From Lingula anatina (taxonomy: Eukaryota; Brachiopoda; Lingulata; Lingulida; Lingulidae), in assembly GCF_001039355.2 (NCBI RefSeq), contig NW_019773548.1:458618-520617 (forward strand): a stretch of DNA of 62,000 bases, read 5' to 3'. Shown here in pieces: positions 49,201-61,069 of this stretch (its first letter is position 1; every line of letters begins with the position of its first letter). The notes beneath the pieces are model-generated. The model was not told the origin of the DNA. It was given only the letters and a program-made list of their open reading frames with translations, and did no database searches. The position numbers were made by a program, and so were the translations under genes.

Positions 49201-52200
49201 NNNNNNNNNNNNNNNNNNNNNNNNNNNNNNNNNNNNNNNNNNNNNNNNNNNNNNNNNNNNNNNNNNNNNNNNNNNNNNNNNNNNNNNNNNNNNNNNNNNN
49301 NNNNNNNNNNNNNNNNNNNNNNNNNNNNNNNNNNNNNNNNNNNNNNNNNNNNNNNNNNNNNNNNNNNNNNNNNNNNNNNNNNNNNNNNNNNNNNNNNNNN
49401 NNNNNNNNNNNNNNNNNNNNNNNNNNNNNNNNNNNNNNNNNNNNNNNNNNNNNNNNNNNNNNNNNNNNNNNNNNNNNNNNNNNNNNNNNNNNNNNNNNNN
49501 NNNNNNNAACTTAATTACCAAGGTTACATGGTCACATGGGCACATCTTACCCTATCAGGAGCAGTATAACAGCACTCTCATGGAAATCCTAGTCAGCTAA
49601 GCTAGGGAACTGACTTTTTTTTTTTTTTTTTTCTTTCTTTGTTATTTTTTCAGAAGACCAAACAGATACAAAAAAAAAAAAAAAAAAAACAGTAATAAGA
49701 CCATACATTCTGTAATTCTGAATCAAATAAACAGAGATTGAAGTTTTCTGTCCATTTTGTACATATTTTCTTTAATTTAATATAGAAATATAAGGATTTC
49801 ATATTCAATTTTTAAAAATTTATATGAAGTCTTCCACCACATTTTGATTTCTTCTATACATACAGAGCTACCAGATGGCAACAGTTAACATCTGGCCCTG
49901 ATACCTCTATAAAATTAAATTTTAAATCACAGTTCATCACAATTTATTCAAAGTTGTAAATGACCAGGTGAGAAGAAATAGCACGCTACTCTTAAGTTAA
50001 TTAAACCCGTGAGTTTCCAAGGGACACCCCCACAACCCTCAAAAACATCCACTTTCAACTTAACACAATAGTTTCCCCACTCTCTCCATACCAGAACCTA
50101 AGTAGGAATGAAACCATTAAATACCAATTTCAGTGATTATCCTCACCCTGTAATGGGCAGAGAGGTAACCAAGCATACCACCAGGAGAGACAGGGGGGAT
50201 AGTACAGATAGATTTTATTACCTCTGCTGTTTTCTACAAGATTCACTCCAAAGTTAACCAGTGACCACAAATGGGGCCTAACCAAGTCTTACCATAAAGA
50301 AAGCTCTGTAATTTGTCCTTTTGAATAGGATTATCTATTAGACAAGTTGTTATCTAGATTAGTCCTGTTTTCAACCACAGCAGTATGATATAAGCCGCTT
50401 GAGGTCACAAGATTTCTAGCTATCTGCGCCCCTATGCCAGACTATCTAACACATTTGTTTTAATTAAATTGATGAATTGCCTACAAAGTAATAAAGATGT
50501 GCCTTATTAGCTGGAACAATAAATCAACACACTTCCCCCACTTCCAGCAATCACTTGTCCTAGAACAGTGCTGAGTTAGGTCAGACAAAATCAATGCAGG
50601 TTAAAAGATCAAAATATGTTAACATGACTTGTGATTGAATTACCCTGAATTTCATTCCAGTTAAAGCCAATCTTGTTTTCCTAGATACCCCTGTAACCTT
50701 CTGCTCCCTCTCAACAATTCCAACATTTTTATCTTCTCATCACAAAAAAATTATAAAGGGAAAAATCAGTAAGACAAAGCTTTAATTTTTTTACTCTATC
50801 ATATAGGCATAATACAAACTATCCGAAACAGAAAAATTATCTAAATATTGATTTACAAATTGAACCTCACACCTGTAAAGGTTCAGTTGTTTCAGAATCA
50901 ATCACTCAAATCAGTGAAGTGGAACCAGTAGCTAGGTCAGGACAAACATGGCTGCCACCACAACATGGTGCTTTGATTGTATCATGTACGAAGAGTATCT
51001 GTGGTGTAATATGATGTCACAGGCATCAGAACCAGCATCAGTTTTCTTCAAGTCATGACAGAAACAAAAACTGTTGTAATTGGTCCTTGAAGTTTGTATA
51101 AATCAAAACTGGACAAATTAGGCTAGTTCAAAAAAGGTAAGTTAAACATGCAATTATCCACAACTGGGGCCTAACATGACACCTGTCAGGACCTGCCACA
51201 TGGATGTAATTACACCCTAGGTCACTATCCACCACTTGTTATCTAACCAAGCCACACTGGGCCCTGATTGTGGATTAGAATCAGTAACAAGATCTACTGG
51301 TGTGATATGGAGCTGACAGGTTTCCTTAATTAAGGTTTAAAATTCAATCAGTCTTAATTGTCCCCTCTGTCCAGGTGTGGACAACTGGACAATTACCTCA
51401 CCTGGTCACAATTGATACAATGTTTCTTTCCTGGTCACAATGTTGCTTTATTACTGGTTAAAGTGAGCTGACAATTCTACCTCTTATTACTTGGCACCTG
51501 GATGTGATTGCAATCCAGAAATGATTGCTACATAGAAATGAATACAATCTAACCAGTAAGTAGCCACCTATGCTAGAAGAATGCACACCTGTCTCTTTTA
51601 ACTTCTCCTGGAACACCTGAAATATAGGTCCCTTCTGCAAGGCAATATGTTGATCTCACCCCACCCCCCCTTTCCCACACCCCATTCAATGTCCCCCCCC
51701 CTCCAACCTGGTCCATTTTATTCACTAAATCCCTTTTCAAAAAATTTATTACTCCTCCTTTGAGAACAACATCAAAACGTATCCCAAGTTTGCTATTAAA
51801 ATCTATGAAAAAAAGCATCCTGAAGTAACAGTGATTCTCTGATAAATTCAGACATGAACTATAAACTGAAATCCTAGTTTAACTGTTTATATAAAACAAT
51901 TAATACCACTCATTCAGTGTATCTCTTTCTCAATGATAAGAGGTAAAGCCCCCCCCCCCCCCCCAAATTCATTGACTATATCCCAAGGTTTAAGGAGCCT
52001 CTATGTTAATAAGAAGTGACAGGTTAAGTGGAATACAGGCTCCTAGGTATCTTCACTTCTACAGGTGACTTCACACCACCTCCATCAACCAAAATACACA
52101 TCAGCACTTCAGCCACTGAACTTTTTTTTTTTTTTTTGCAATCAAGTTTTTTTTCTAACTCTGTCATTTTTACAGGCATGTTTCTTTCTAACACTTTCTC

Positions 52201-55200
52201 ACCAATTACCAATTTTTTTTTTGCAAGCACATTTTTTTCCTACCACTTAATTTTTTTTTGTTTTTTTTTCTTCCTTTTTTTAAAAGCTGGGACAGCACTT
52301 CCCGATGGTTAAGTAGGAATGAAAAACCAATCATAGCCATTAATATGCGGTAACATTTCATAGAAATAAGAACTCCCAGCCATGTAGGTTGATATAGGTG
52401 ATATATGCACTGGGCTCGCAGCTGTTTGCTTCAATCCACCAGTTCACTGGGAGCTTTTTCGCACATTTCTTGCCCACCAATCAGTCGGTGCATGAGAAAA
52501 CCACACGAGCCGCCCTCCCATTTGGAGACTGATACCTCTTTGTAAGCCTCTTCGCAATAAATACTGGAGCCCATGATCCCGCAAAAAACTTCTATTCAAT
52601 ATGTGGTGAGGGAAGTGGGATACTAGGCAGAAAGGAATGGAATTGGGAAAATGCCTTCAATTCCAATCTTGGACAAAAATGGTAACAAATTAATAAATTT
52701 GTCTGAAGGGTGTATTGTTCTTTTTTCTTTCTTTGCAGCATCACACGCACCTTTTCTTTACTTCTTTTCAAAGACAAAAATTTGAATCCAGACCAAAAAA
52801 ATTCAAGAATCAACATATTGAAAAAAAAGTAGCTAGCAAGAATCATTATTTGGGATTTATTCAAGGCACATAAGCTATTCTTGGTGAGAGGGCGACCCCG
52901 TTGTTATGAAAATTGCACTTCTTTTGTATCTCTGGAGTCATCTCTCGGTTTCAGCAACAGGGCTGATGAGAATATAATTGATAGGGGCCTATGAGGTAGA
53001 ATCCTCATTGTGACTTTCTCGCCTCTGTCAAAAGCCTCCCCACAGGGGGCACCACCTTAGCTGACAGTATCAATAGCGATTGAAAATAAATCTATCATCT
53101 TTGACAATCAGCTGTCAGGAGGACCTTTTGTAACAGCTTGCTTATTAACCTCGTCTCATAAAACCTTGGCAGTTGTCCGTTGTGACTCTCTTTTATGATA
53201 ATCCCTTTATATTAGGGACGGCAAGCTCAGGAGTTAATTGTAACTTTTCTTTAGAAGTGACACTTTCTTAAGTATTCCTTTAAACGGCTCTTTCCAACTC
53301 AACCACCCTGCCATCACTATTCCTACCTAGTTGAAGTATTTCCCATGTGCAGCAAAATGATAATTTTTGTGATAAAAAAACAAACATCATTTTTCCTAAT
53401 TAGGACAAAATCCACCTTAATCTCTACACCCTAAATTCACTTGTGCCTAAAATAGAAGTCAACTCTACAAACTGCAGTTACAATGTGGTAAACTGGAAAC
53501 AGGCAGCGAGTTCCCGAAAAGAGTTTACATCAGCATTCACGTCACTGTATCCTCAGGTTGGGATTGAGAGGGTTGAGCAACACCTCACGGCGCCAAATAT
53601 CTCACTACTGTTGTAAACACCACAGCCACTAACACAGTCAATCTACCACAGTAACCATATCACATAGCAGTGACTGACTCCTGCCTGGAAAATCATATCT
53701 AGAACCCAACAGGAGACAGAGAGGCAACATTTTTCAGTGTTATTATACCAAAATAAATAATTAATAAGATGAAAATGTAATACTCCACAAGTGATAGCTA
53801 TACTTTTTTTACTGGTTTAACCATCACTTACAATTCCAAGTAAGTTGAACACAAACAAGCTTTTTATTAATAGGGAAATACAGTACACTATTCAAAGTGC
53901 CAGTTCTTTCAAAAGACGAGCAGAATCCCATTTTCTAAGCTAATGAAATGCCCTAACATGAGCATACAGTGTAAACCAGCTCCAATGTCTATTTTAAGGC
54001 TATAAAGACAACCGTGAGGTGTAATTATCACTGCACTGACATAATGATGGGGGGAGGAACATGGGGAGAGAGGAATGGCATCATTATCTGATAGGAGCAT
54101 CAATTATTCCCAAATTTTACAAGCCTAATCTATGATACCATGGTTAAGATGACATGTAAGTGATGGTTAGCTGTACTTTCCCTCGGTCTTCCAGAATGAC
54201 ACTAGTCATTACACCACCACCAAGATGTCATCACCAGCGTTGGTCTTCATAGAGCAACCTCCCATCTTAGTAATAACCACCCAGAGCATCACTTCATTAA
54301 CCCAACAATATGACGTAACCATGGCAATTTTACATAACATCTATCTGTCTTTTCAAATTTCACAACCATTGTATAATTCCACATGCTTCTACACCTGCTG
54401 AAATGTACAGGTTGCCAGCTAATAACCCCTCCCTACTATAACTGTGCCAAATAATGACCCCTCCCTTCACATATCACATCCAGTAATTGTAGTCTCTAAG
54501 ATCACCCACATAAGAAAGCCGAGGAGGACCAAGACGTAAGAACACCAATGGGGGATGTTGGCGAGAGGGCGAGAAGAAGAGAAGGAAAAAAAATTAATAT
54601 TTTGGTCTTAATAAGCCCTGGTCCTCTGTGACATGGGGACAAAAGGGGGGCAAGTGATGCTTTACTGCACCCCTTTGTACTCACTTCTGCTTCAGTGACA
54701 ACAACAACCATTTAAGCCTTTATTCCTGCCAATCTTTTCACACCCCGCATTTCAATGGTAGGATTACTCCTCGCTTATTGCTCACCAAGCACCCCGCATG
54801 TCAAAGAGCCCAGACAGCCAGATAGAATAGAAAACAGCCCTGTTGAATGAGCACACAGATCTAGACAACAACTTGACAACCAGGGACAGGAATAAGGTAC
54901 CTTTCTTTGGAACATCAGAGATACATCTCCCTCCCCCCCCCCCAACCACCACCACCCCTTTCAATATATAAGCATGGGGAAGTGGGAACAAGCTCCACAG
55001 ACTCCTTTCAGTTGAACAACAATAAATAAAGTTCTGCACGTTCTTGGTGGCCGCCCAGGTGTTAGTGAAGTGGTGAACACTGCAACCGCCAAACACTTCA
55101 ATAAAGGTGGCAAGCATTTCAACTGAATTGTCACACAACTTATTGGTATATAAAGTACACACTTTAAGCCAGTAACAAAAGCCAGAAAACATTTAAAGAG

Positions 55201-58178
55201 TTTTCCCTATGAATGACTCAATACATTTGGTCTTTTAAATAGTTTATAACAATCTTTGTGCTTGTATGTTTTAATTCAGTGTGGCCTACTTGCAGATGTT
55301 CACTTCCAATACAGAGAAAATCCCACTTGAAATTTCCACAAATGTGTGAATACATTAAAGGTTTGATAGAGAGGGGGTCTGGGGGGAAAATGAACACTTC
55401 AATAGCCCAGCGTAAAGAGAAGGCATCTTTTAGGATTAATCTCTATTGTTAAAATGATACATTGTGTTTTCAATAAAAAGTTATTAAAGAATACTTACAA
55501 ATACCATTCTCTTTGATAAGAGTCATAAAGGGGGCATTGATTAAATATTTCCCAACAGTTAATTTTGAACACATGAAAACCTCCTTCAATAAATTCTGCA
55601 ACATTTTGTGTCAGTAATCACTTACATGCCTCATGCTTTGGCATTTATTTTCATTTTAACTTAAAGTTTACAACAGTACTTACAATTCACGTAAATTTGG
55701 AAAACCTTCAAATGCAGTCGGTGGAATATAAGACAACTGGTTTCCTTGAATATCCCTGAAATTAAAATAAAAATTGTTAAACCATATCCACAAACTGACT
55801 TCATCCATGGAAAGGAATATACCATAAATAACCTATTACCCAAACATGATTAAAATCATTTTCAAAAAACCAAGCTGTCAGTGAGAAATGAGGCAAAACG
55901 TCTTCACATTTTTCATAAGAAGAATATTTCAGCATATTCAATTATTAAGAACTCAGGGTCAGGACATCTGCATCAGTTATATGGCCAATCTGGGGATGGA
56001 TATTTGGACCTAACGAAGAACAACTTATTTGGTGGTGATTTATTGCTCAATTCACCTGCAGGCTGGATTGAACAGTGAGGAACATCTAGTAGCATTGATT
56101 ATACACATTCCCTGGCCAAGATGAAACATCTCTAGAGACCAGAGAATGGATAAAGATATAACTACACTACACAGACAACAGTGTGTTAATTTTTTACATC
56201 AGGGCCCTGTGAGTGTGTAATGAATGTTTCATGGAGGTGGTTTACAACACTGGTGAAACTCCTCTCTCTTTCTCTCTCTCTCTCTCAAACACGCACGCAC
56301 ACTCAAGTGCGCAAACAGTGTATAATTCATTTGATTCATTCTGAACTGTACATGTTGTGGTACAGACACATACTCTCTATCCTGGCCTCAGGAAACCATA
56401 AAAAACACCCATCATGTGTTGGCCAGGCAAGAGCAGCAAGAGAAGCGATGAATGGTGTTTTTCTATGGGAACTAGGTACAGATGAGCGGCATGGCTTCAA
56501 TACTTTGCAGAATTCTCCAAGCTGCACAGCTAAATAGATGTAATATTTTTCTCCCTAAGTCCATGTTTGTAGTTGCCGTTTTTGGCAGAGCCTTAGAATT
56601 GAATGCAGCTTAATAAACAGAACTTCTCCGGCTGACACAACATAGCGCCAATAGAGAAAAGAGCAGAGGTTTCCTGCCTCTCCCTCAAACCCGGGCACTC
56701 ACATTTGGATTGCGTTGAGCTGGGGTATCACAACAGCCGGGGCCATTCAATGCAGCTGGCTGGTATGAATACCCCACACAATAGCTTCCCACACCAGTGA
56801 GAAAACAATAACAATATCACCCATGAGCCTTTCATGGTTGCTGCATAGGGGAAATCAAGCTGAAACCTTTATTTTTTGCACCTGGAGAGTGGCTGTTTCT
56901 CCTGCTCGGCCCCAGTGACCCCGCCATAATCAGGGACATAATATTCCTTGAAAAATATTGCTGAAACTATTTACTTGCAGGTGTTACATCCCCTTTAAAT
57001 TTTTTTCTTTCTTTTACTTATTAGAAGAACTTTTTTATGGGAGTTGCACATTTTCATCCCTGAGACAATTTCTATATAGTAAAGAGAAGCTGGTAAAAGC
57101 AGAAGACGGATAAGACGAACAGCTGGTCTATTAAAATATGTGAGAACATTCTTCCTGAAGTGCTCAGTTCCTGAATATTTAGCATCTTTTTTCTCTGGGC
57201 TGTCTACTCTGATCATTTCTAATTTTTCATCCTTCATTACATTTTTAAGCTTACATATATATTTTTTTAATAATATGTATATATATCTAAAACACAGTTT
57301 TTCTTGTTATACAGACACCGAAAAGGCTATGAGAGTAGACAATGCTGGGACATTTGTTTCTTTTTCATTTCACTGATTCCAGAAAATATGTCAACTCGGT
57401 CATCAAAAATAATCAAATAATCAATGTCCAGCTGAAAAGGCTGTTTTCACTCTAGTTGTCATATTCTAAATATCTCTTAACAAATTTATTGAATTTAGAT
57501 TCCATCCACATAACACTTATAACACAAGGAGTGAAAGCTGAACTCTCTGCCCCGTTCAATAAAGACTGTTTCAGATCAATTTCATGCCGTGTTTGTTAAT
57601 TGTAAAACTCTTCTCAGCATTCCTCTCTCTCAGCTAACCCTTCTATCTGACCAGTTTAAGTAAACTCTGAACCAAAATATACTCTTTTTAACTTCATTCT
57701 AATGACGAATTTGCAAGGTGATTCACGTCTATGAAAATACATATTTGATAAGTTTTCGGAGATTGTTTACAATGTGTAAAATATCACAACAATTCAGCTA
57801 CTCCATGTATTTGTACACCTTTTATGCTATTGTAACCCTAAGCAGCTATGAGCTGTAATTAACGTTGTTAAGCAGAAAACGAGACGAGAATATACCCAAC
57901 TTTGACCGAAAACTGACTAACTTTGTAAACCAATGTATGCAGTTGACGCAGCGATCGGCCATGATAATAAACCACAACAGAAATACTACTTACAACACAG
58001 TCACCCATTGGGGAAGATCTTGGGGAATCTCCGTCAGCCCACGATCACTACAATCCACCGTAGAACCTAGACATCCACAAGCAGATGGACAGGGGTCACT
58101 TTGGGCTGATATAGAACTCCAAAATAACGCCGAGAACAACATGAGTGCCAAAGCCCAATGGCTTAGCTGGTCCGCCAT
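26137..58178 (-). CDS. LRIG: LRIG family receptor, 5' two-thirds (signal peptide, LRRs, half of Ig1)
   Basis: Twelve exons: 57994-58178, 55684-55755, 46372-46443 (allele copy 41327-41398), 38673-38744, 34740-34877, 33295-33438, 30842-30985, 30195-30266, 27828-27899, 27462-27608, 26989-27210 and 26137-26314. The first eleven join in phase 2 throughout to give 446 codons plus two bases: signal peptide, LRRNT ([14 protein letters not shown]) and about 15 LRRs. The Ig exon matches the second half of LRIG Ig1 ([20 protein letters not shown]). LRIG proteins are single-pass receptors that modulate growth-factor receptor signalling at the cell surface. Exon 11 ends in phase 2 and the Ig exon starts in phase 0, so at least one exon (LRRCT plus first half of Ig1) is missing, probably in the gap at 26377-26559. 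Later Ig, TM and tail exons are also absent from the window. Confidence 0.85.
26377..26559. other. Assembly gap (183 N)
   Basis: Run of N inside the LRIG gene between exon 11 and the Ig exon. It probably hides the LRRCT exon and the first half of Ig1; its real length is unknown. The poly(A) just after it may have stopped the assembly. Confidence 0.95.
26989..27210 (-). CDS. LRIG: LRIG exon 11 (three LRRs)
   Basis: 222 nt, acceptor ATTTTCAG, donor GTAAGT, phase 2 in and out. It encodes [20 protein letters not shown]... to ADLVSLEQ, about three repeats, leading to the missing LRRCT. Confidence 0.85.
27462..27608 (-). CDS. LRIG: LRIG exon 10 (two LRRs)
   Basis: 147 nt, phase 2 in and out; [20 protein letters not shown] and [20 protein letters not shown]. 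Confidence 0.85.
27828..27899 (-). CDS. LRIG: LRIG exon 9 (one LRR)
   Basis: 72 nt, phase 2 in and out; [20 protein letters not shown]. The CC near the end is shared by both haplotype copies. Confidence 0.85.
27900..30194. other. LRIG intron 8
   Basis: Contains the MITE at 28088-28310, G- and C-homopolymers (about 28555-28566 and 28750-28760) and the right edge of the haplotype duplication near 28680. No gene is seen in the rest. Confidence 0.5.
28088..28310. mobile_element. PIF/Harbinger-like MITE
   Basis: 223 bp with TAA at 28085-28087 and 28311-28313; allele of 24951-25172. Confidence 0.6.
30195..30266 (-). CDS. LRIG: LRIG exon 8 (one LRR)
   Basis: 72 nt, phase 2 in and out; [20 protein letters not shown]. 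Confidence 0.85.
30842..30985 (-). CDS. LRIG: LRIG exon 7 (two LRRs)
   Basis: 144 nt, phase 2 in and out; [20 protein letters not shown] and [20 protein letters not shown]. Confidence 0.88.
31389..31434. repeat. (GT)n microsatellite
   Basis: Continuous GT dinucleotides followed by GGGT repeats to about 31450. Confidence 0.9.
31649..31731. repeat. (TA)n microsatellite
   Basis: About 41 uninterrupted TA units; any reading frame through it is an artefact. Confidence 0.95.
31963..32135. repeat. 32-bp minisatellite, five to six units
   Basis: CACCATTATGG starts at 31963, 31995, 32027, 32059, 32091 and 32123. The unit includes GGCGGCCAGCACCATGTC. Units are almost identical, with one G/A difference in the first. 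Confidence 0.95.
33201..33237. repeat. (AAAT)n microsatellite
   Basis: Tandem AAAT about 60 bases from LRIG exon 6. Confidence 0.9.
33295..33438 (-). CDS. LRIG: LRIG exon 6 (two LRRs)
   Basis: 144 nt, phase 2 in and out; [20 protein letters not shown] and [20 protein letters not shown]. Confidence 0.88.
33439..34739. other. LRIG intron 5
   Basis: AT-rich with a short G-rich run at 34460-34485. Nothing else recognised. Confidence 0.5.
34740..34877 (-). CDS. LRIG: LRIG exon 5 (two LRRs)
   Basis: 138 nt, phase 2 in and out; [20 protein letters not shown] and [20 protein letters not shown]. Confidence 0.87.
36364..36422. repeat. (CA)n microsatellite
   Basis: About 29 CA units followed by GAGA. 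Confidence 0.95.
36771..36973. repeat. About 100-bp direct duplication around a single N
   Basis: ACTTCAGATGAGGTCCAACA through CTGGTCCAGCT occurs on both sides of the N at 36871 with a few differences. It looks like two contig ends that overlap but were not merged. Confidence 0.75.
38673..38744 (-). CDS. LRIG: LRIG exon 4 (one LRR)
   Basis: 72 nt, phase 2 in and out; [20 protein letters not shown]. Confidence 0.85.
38745..41326. other. LRIG intron 3, left part
   Basis: Contains (CT)n near 38906-38938 and the single-N contig join at 40111. The sequence from 40112 belongs to the redundant haplotype block. No gene is seen. Confidence 0.5.
40112..45113. repeat. Redundant haplotype block (first copy)
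   Basis: Bounded by single Ns (40111 and 45143) and matching 45144-50942 over its length, including an LRIG exon. The preceding contig ends CCCTATTTCT and the second copy starts TATTTCTGCACCC, so the outer contigs join directly without this block. Confidence 0.8.
41327..41398 (-). CDS. LRIG: LRIG exon 3, redundant haplotype copy
   Basis: 72 nt identical in coding sequence to 46372-46443. Splicing both would add a repeated LRR, but the block is probably an allele. Confidence 0.7.
41399..46371. other. Between the two copies of LRIG exon 3
   Basis: Rest of the first haplotype block, a G-homopolymer and N (45121-45143), then the start of the second block. No coding sequence is recognised. Confidence 0.5.
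46239..46281. repeat. (AAAT)n microsatellite
   Basis: Longer by about two units than its partner at 41202-41237, consistent with alleles. Confidence 0.9.
46372..46443 (-). CDS. LRIG: LRIG exon 3 (one LRR)
   Basis: 72 nt, acceptor TTTTTTTTCAG, donor GTAAGT, phase 2 in and out; [20 protein letters not shown]. Confidence 0.85.
46444..55683. other. LRIG intron 2
   Basis: Long intron. It includes the rest of the haplotype block, the N gap 48934-49507, C-homopolymers near 51951-51964 and poly(T) runs near 52122-52260. Reading frames within it show no family I recognise. Confidence 0.5.
48934..49507. other. Assembly gap (574 N)
   Basis: N run preceded by poly(T) and followed by about 110 bp absent from the first haplotype copy and then more poly(T). 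The gap lies within an insertion present in only one copy. Confidence 0.95.
55684..55755 (-). CDS. LRIG: LRIG exon 2 (one LRR)
   Basis: 72 nt, acceptor TAATTTCAG, donor GTAAGT, phase 2 in and out; [20 protein letters not shown]. Confidence 0.85.
55756..57993. other. LRIG intron 1
   Basis: 2.2-kb intron with a (CT)n run near 56262-56286. No repeat family or exon is recognised. Confidence 0.5.
57994..58178 (-). CDS. LRIG: LRIG exon 1 (signal peptide and LRRNT)
   Basis: Start chosen at 58178 because AACATGG is a strong context. An in-frame upstream ATG at 58235 would add 19 residues before the hydrophobic core and spoil the signal peptide. It encodes a hydrophobic signal ([17 protein letters not shown]), then the LRRNT cysteines C-x3-C-x-C-x6-C, and ends TT before the donor GTAAGT (phase 2). 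Confidence 0.85.
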
Positions 58179-58239
58179 GTTGAATTCAGTCCTGCTGTGA
58201 AGGCCGAAGTTTTCTCTTCTTTTAGTCCCGATCACTGTC

Positions 58240-58500
58240 GAATACTAACTCCTCTGTGCATCTCACAATACTTATAATGTTCTAAGTTTCGTTGGCGATC
58301 ATTGTGACTTGATCTATCGTCTCATTTGAGAGTGGATGGTGTCTGAATTGAACGATCACAACATTGTGTCTCTGTCCCACGTTCGCACTCCAAATACATT
58401 CCTATTCATTGGAATTCCGGGTTGTGATTGGCTGACGCGGTCACGTGGCCGACCCCTGCTGCCAGAGGTCACCGCGCGCAACCAAATGTGTAAAACACAG
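58240..58500 (-). promoter_or_regulatory. Candidate LRIG promoter region
   Basis: Less AT-rich stretch immediately upstream of exon 1. On the minus strand it has two CCAAT boxes (58408-58412 and 58427-58431), and a palindromic E-box CACGTG at 58442-58447 in the context GGTCACGTGGCC. No TATA box is evident. Assignment is by position and motif only. Confidence 0.35.
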
Positions 58501-61069
58501 TCGGTTGATTAATTTCAATGCATTGGCGATGAAAAATAAGCTAGGGAAATAGTTTCAGATCAATTTTTCACCCAGGCCTAACGGTTAATGGATGAAAAAC
58601 AATTATGTCATTTTTACAGCTGCGGACTTATTACGTGGATTGTTTCGCCCAACAAAAAATATTTCAAGAAGAAATAACTTTCAATCTTCGCAATAACGAA
58701 TATATCAAAGAAAGCCTATTTCTCGGCCGGGTTCTCAAGACTTCGGCACAATTCGCCCCGCCCTTTCCAGATTAATGACGAAGCTATCAATATTCAGAGC
58801 GAGTAAGTCCCTTTAATATGTTCACTGAGGCAGAAAACTTTATTGCATTTTTGTCTTTCTCCAGTGGCTGACATCTTAATTTCTTTGCCATGAATCTTTA
58901 TTAAAGTATCTCTCAAGCTCGCGTCGTGTCATCGCCATAGTTACATGGCTTTTCCAACACCTGGGGAAGAGATTATGAGAGCAATACAAGCATTCTTTTT
59001 CAGTGTTTTGTTGTCTGGCTATTGGCAAAGGAATAGTCTTGACAGGGCTTAGGGCAGAGTAAATAATTCAATGTTGAACATTTTGAGGTATTTACTTTAG
59101 GTGTCAGGGGGTTGAATGTCTTCTAAGCAGACGCGATATATAGTAAATACGAATTACGCGCCTCGAAGACGTAAACGAAGGAGAGAAAGTCGCAAGTGAG
59201 AACATTTCGCACCTTTTGATACAAATTATTTTTGTGAATAGATAAATAAGCTGGGATATTTAGACGTCATAGTCAGGTGTAACGCTTTCTAAGAAAAGAG
59301 ACGTGCTTTAGACATGGTGGAAGAGATATCGTAAAATTCCCACTAATTATCTACTGCAATGACTCTCTAATACCAAATCTTATCTACAAATTACACCAAT
59401 TATGGCCCGAATTCTATGTCCTCGCTGTATCAAAATGATTTAAAATGATACAGCGAGGAGAGGAAAGTTACAAAACTTTTTCCATGTAGGCCTAGACCCA
59501 GCATGTAGCATGTAGTCCACACAGTCTGAAACAAACGTTCTTGCTGCTTGGATTTTGTTAGAAAATATTCGTATGGTTTGGTGAATGTTTTCACTAAACA
59601 TTTTGATGGTCCAATATATCGATAATGCGGGATGCACAGATTAAGAATATCTCGCTTTATAAACAGGAAAAAAGGATAAAGGTCTTCATGATCAAAGAGA
59701 GAGAAAATAAATATAAACAAAAGATTTTGCTCAAAAAGTTTAGACATCGGGCATCTCTTGCTGATTTTGTGCCCATTAATAAGATTGGACGTGGAAATTT
59801 CAAAACAAGTTGTCATTCAGACAACTGCAATAATGAGCCCACATCAATCAATCTTTATTGGTTTTTGTACATTTTTACAAAAGTTACAACCTATTATAAA
59901 AGCATTAGCTAATCTAAGATGAAGCTACATTCACATTCATTATACATATGTATTAATTTCATATTTGATCAAAGGAAACTGAGGAAACTGTGTTGAAATT
60001 GTGTCAAAAGCAGATAAATCCTGGTTAAAGTAGGCCTACAAATACGCTGGTTCAAATTCGCAGATTTTATTTGTGTAAAAACACGACTTCCTCGAAGTTT
60101 TGCATCAGTCGGAGCGTATTCGTTATCACCTTGATTGCAATAATACGGGTGCAGAACCCTAACCCCCCCCCCACCCCCACCCTATCTTACACACAGTTCC
60201 ATTTTAGTCCCATTCCAAATTCTGATATTCCCGAAAATTTCCTTTGAAGTTATTAAAAAAAGACCTGTTGCCTCGAACCCAACCGTAAGGTCCAATGCAT
60301 TGAATGTTAATATGTGAGATATTCTTTAAAGACTATAAACATGTTTCAGTATCACCGAGAGGTCGTCTTGTAACCTCTTTAATTCTTACGAAATCACCTT
60401 ATTTTCACTAACGTTTTATTCAGCTAATCAGAAAATGTCAGATTTTCGGCGTAACGTACATTTTTATGCGCTGGCCTTGCCCAATTGCTTCCATATTGGC
60501 GCATGTAACCCATTTGGCGAGATATTTACATCCATCTTCTTCCATTATGTTTTATTTCTGAGCCACAGGATGGAAAGAGAGGAAAGAATTCTTCTCCCAG
60601 ATTTTTCGCCTTTTGCTTAGTAGCTGGCAAATATTTTTGCAGATGTGATGCTAATTGCACACAGGTGATGGAATGAAGAATGGGCATCTTGTATTTATAT
60701 TTGGGGAATTGAAAACAATATATGAAAAAGACTCTTCTCATTCCACATCTTGTTTGCCAAAGTAAATCTTACATGAGTGATCATTCAGATGATGGAATCG
60801 GTCGGATTGTTTTAGATTTTTGTTTCGTAAACACAAACATTTTGTACAGTTTTTCTTCTAATTGAAATAAACTTGCCTATTTTATTCTAGCAATGCCTCA
60901 TTTATGATCAAGTTGGTTTTGACAGGCTGTCACCATGGTTATGGAGAGAGAGAGAGAGAGAGGGGGAGAGGGAGAAAAGACAGGGCACTCCGTCACACTG
61001 CGTCATCAGTCGGAGAATAGCTGTAAAGCTAATGTTTCCATTCAATTTATAACCGACATGAAATAGAAT

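Larger units (their letters stand above)
45144..50942. repeat. Haplotype block (second copy)
   Basis: Second copy of 40112-45113. Relative to the first it carries an insertion of at least about 100 bp plus the 574-N gap near 48934-49610. Confidence 0.8.

Noticed and set aside
48864-49545. Long open frames across the N gap
   Set aside because: Made of unknown residues; the same applies to 26355-26630.
54782-55192. 136-codon minus-strand open frame in LRIG intron 2
   Set aside because: Contains low-complexity Val/Gly from a C-homopolymer, no domain and no splice context. Probably chance.
60040-60075. GGTTCAAATTC resembling a tRNA B box
   Set aside because: No matching A box or cloverleaf pairing found around it.
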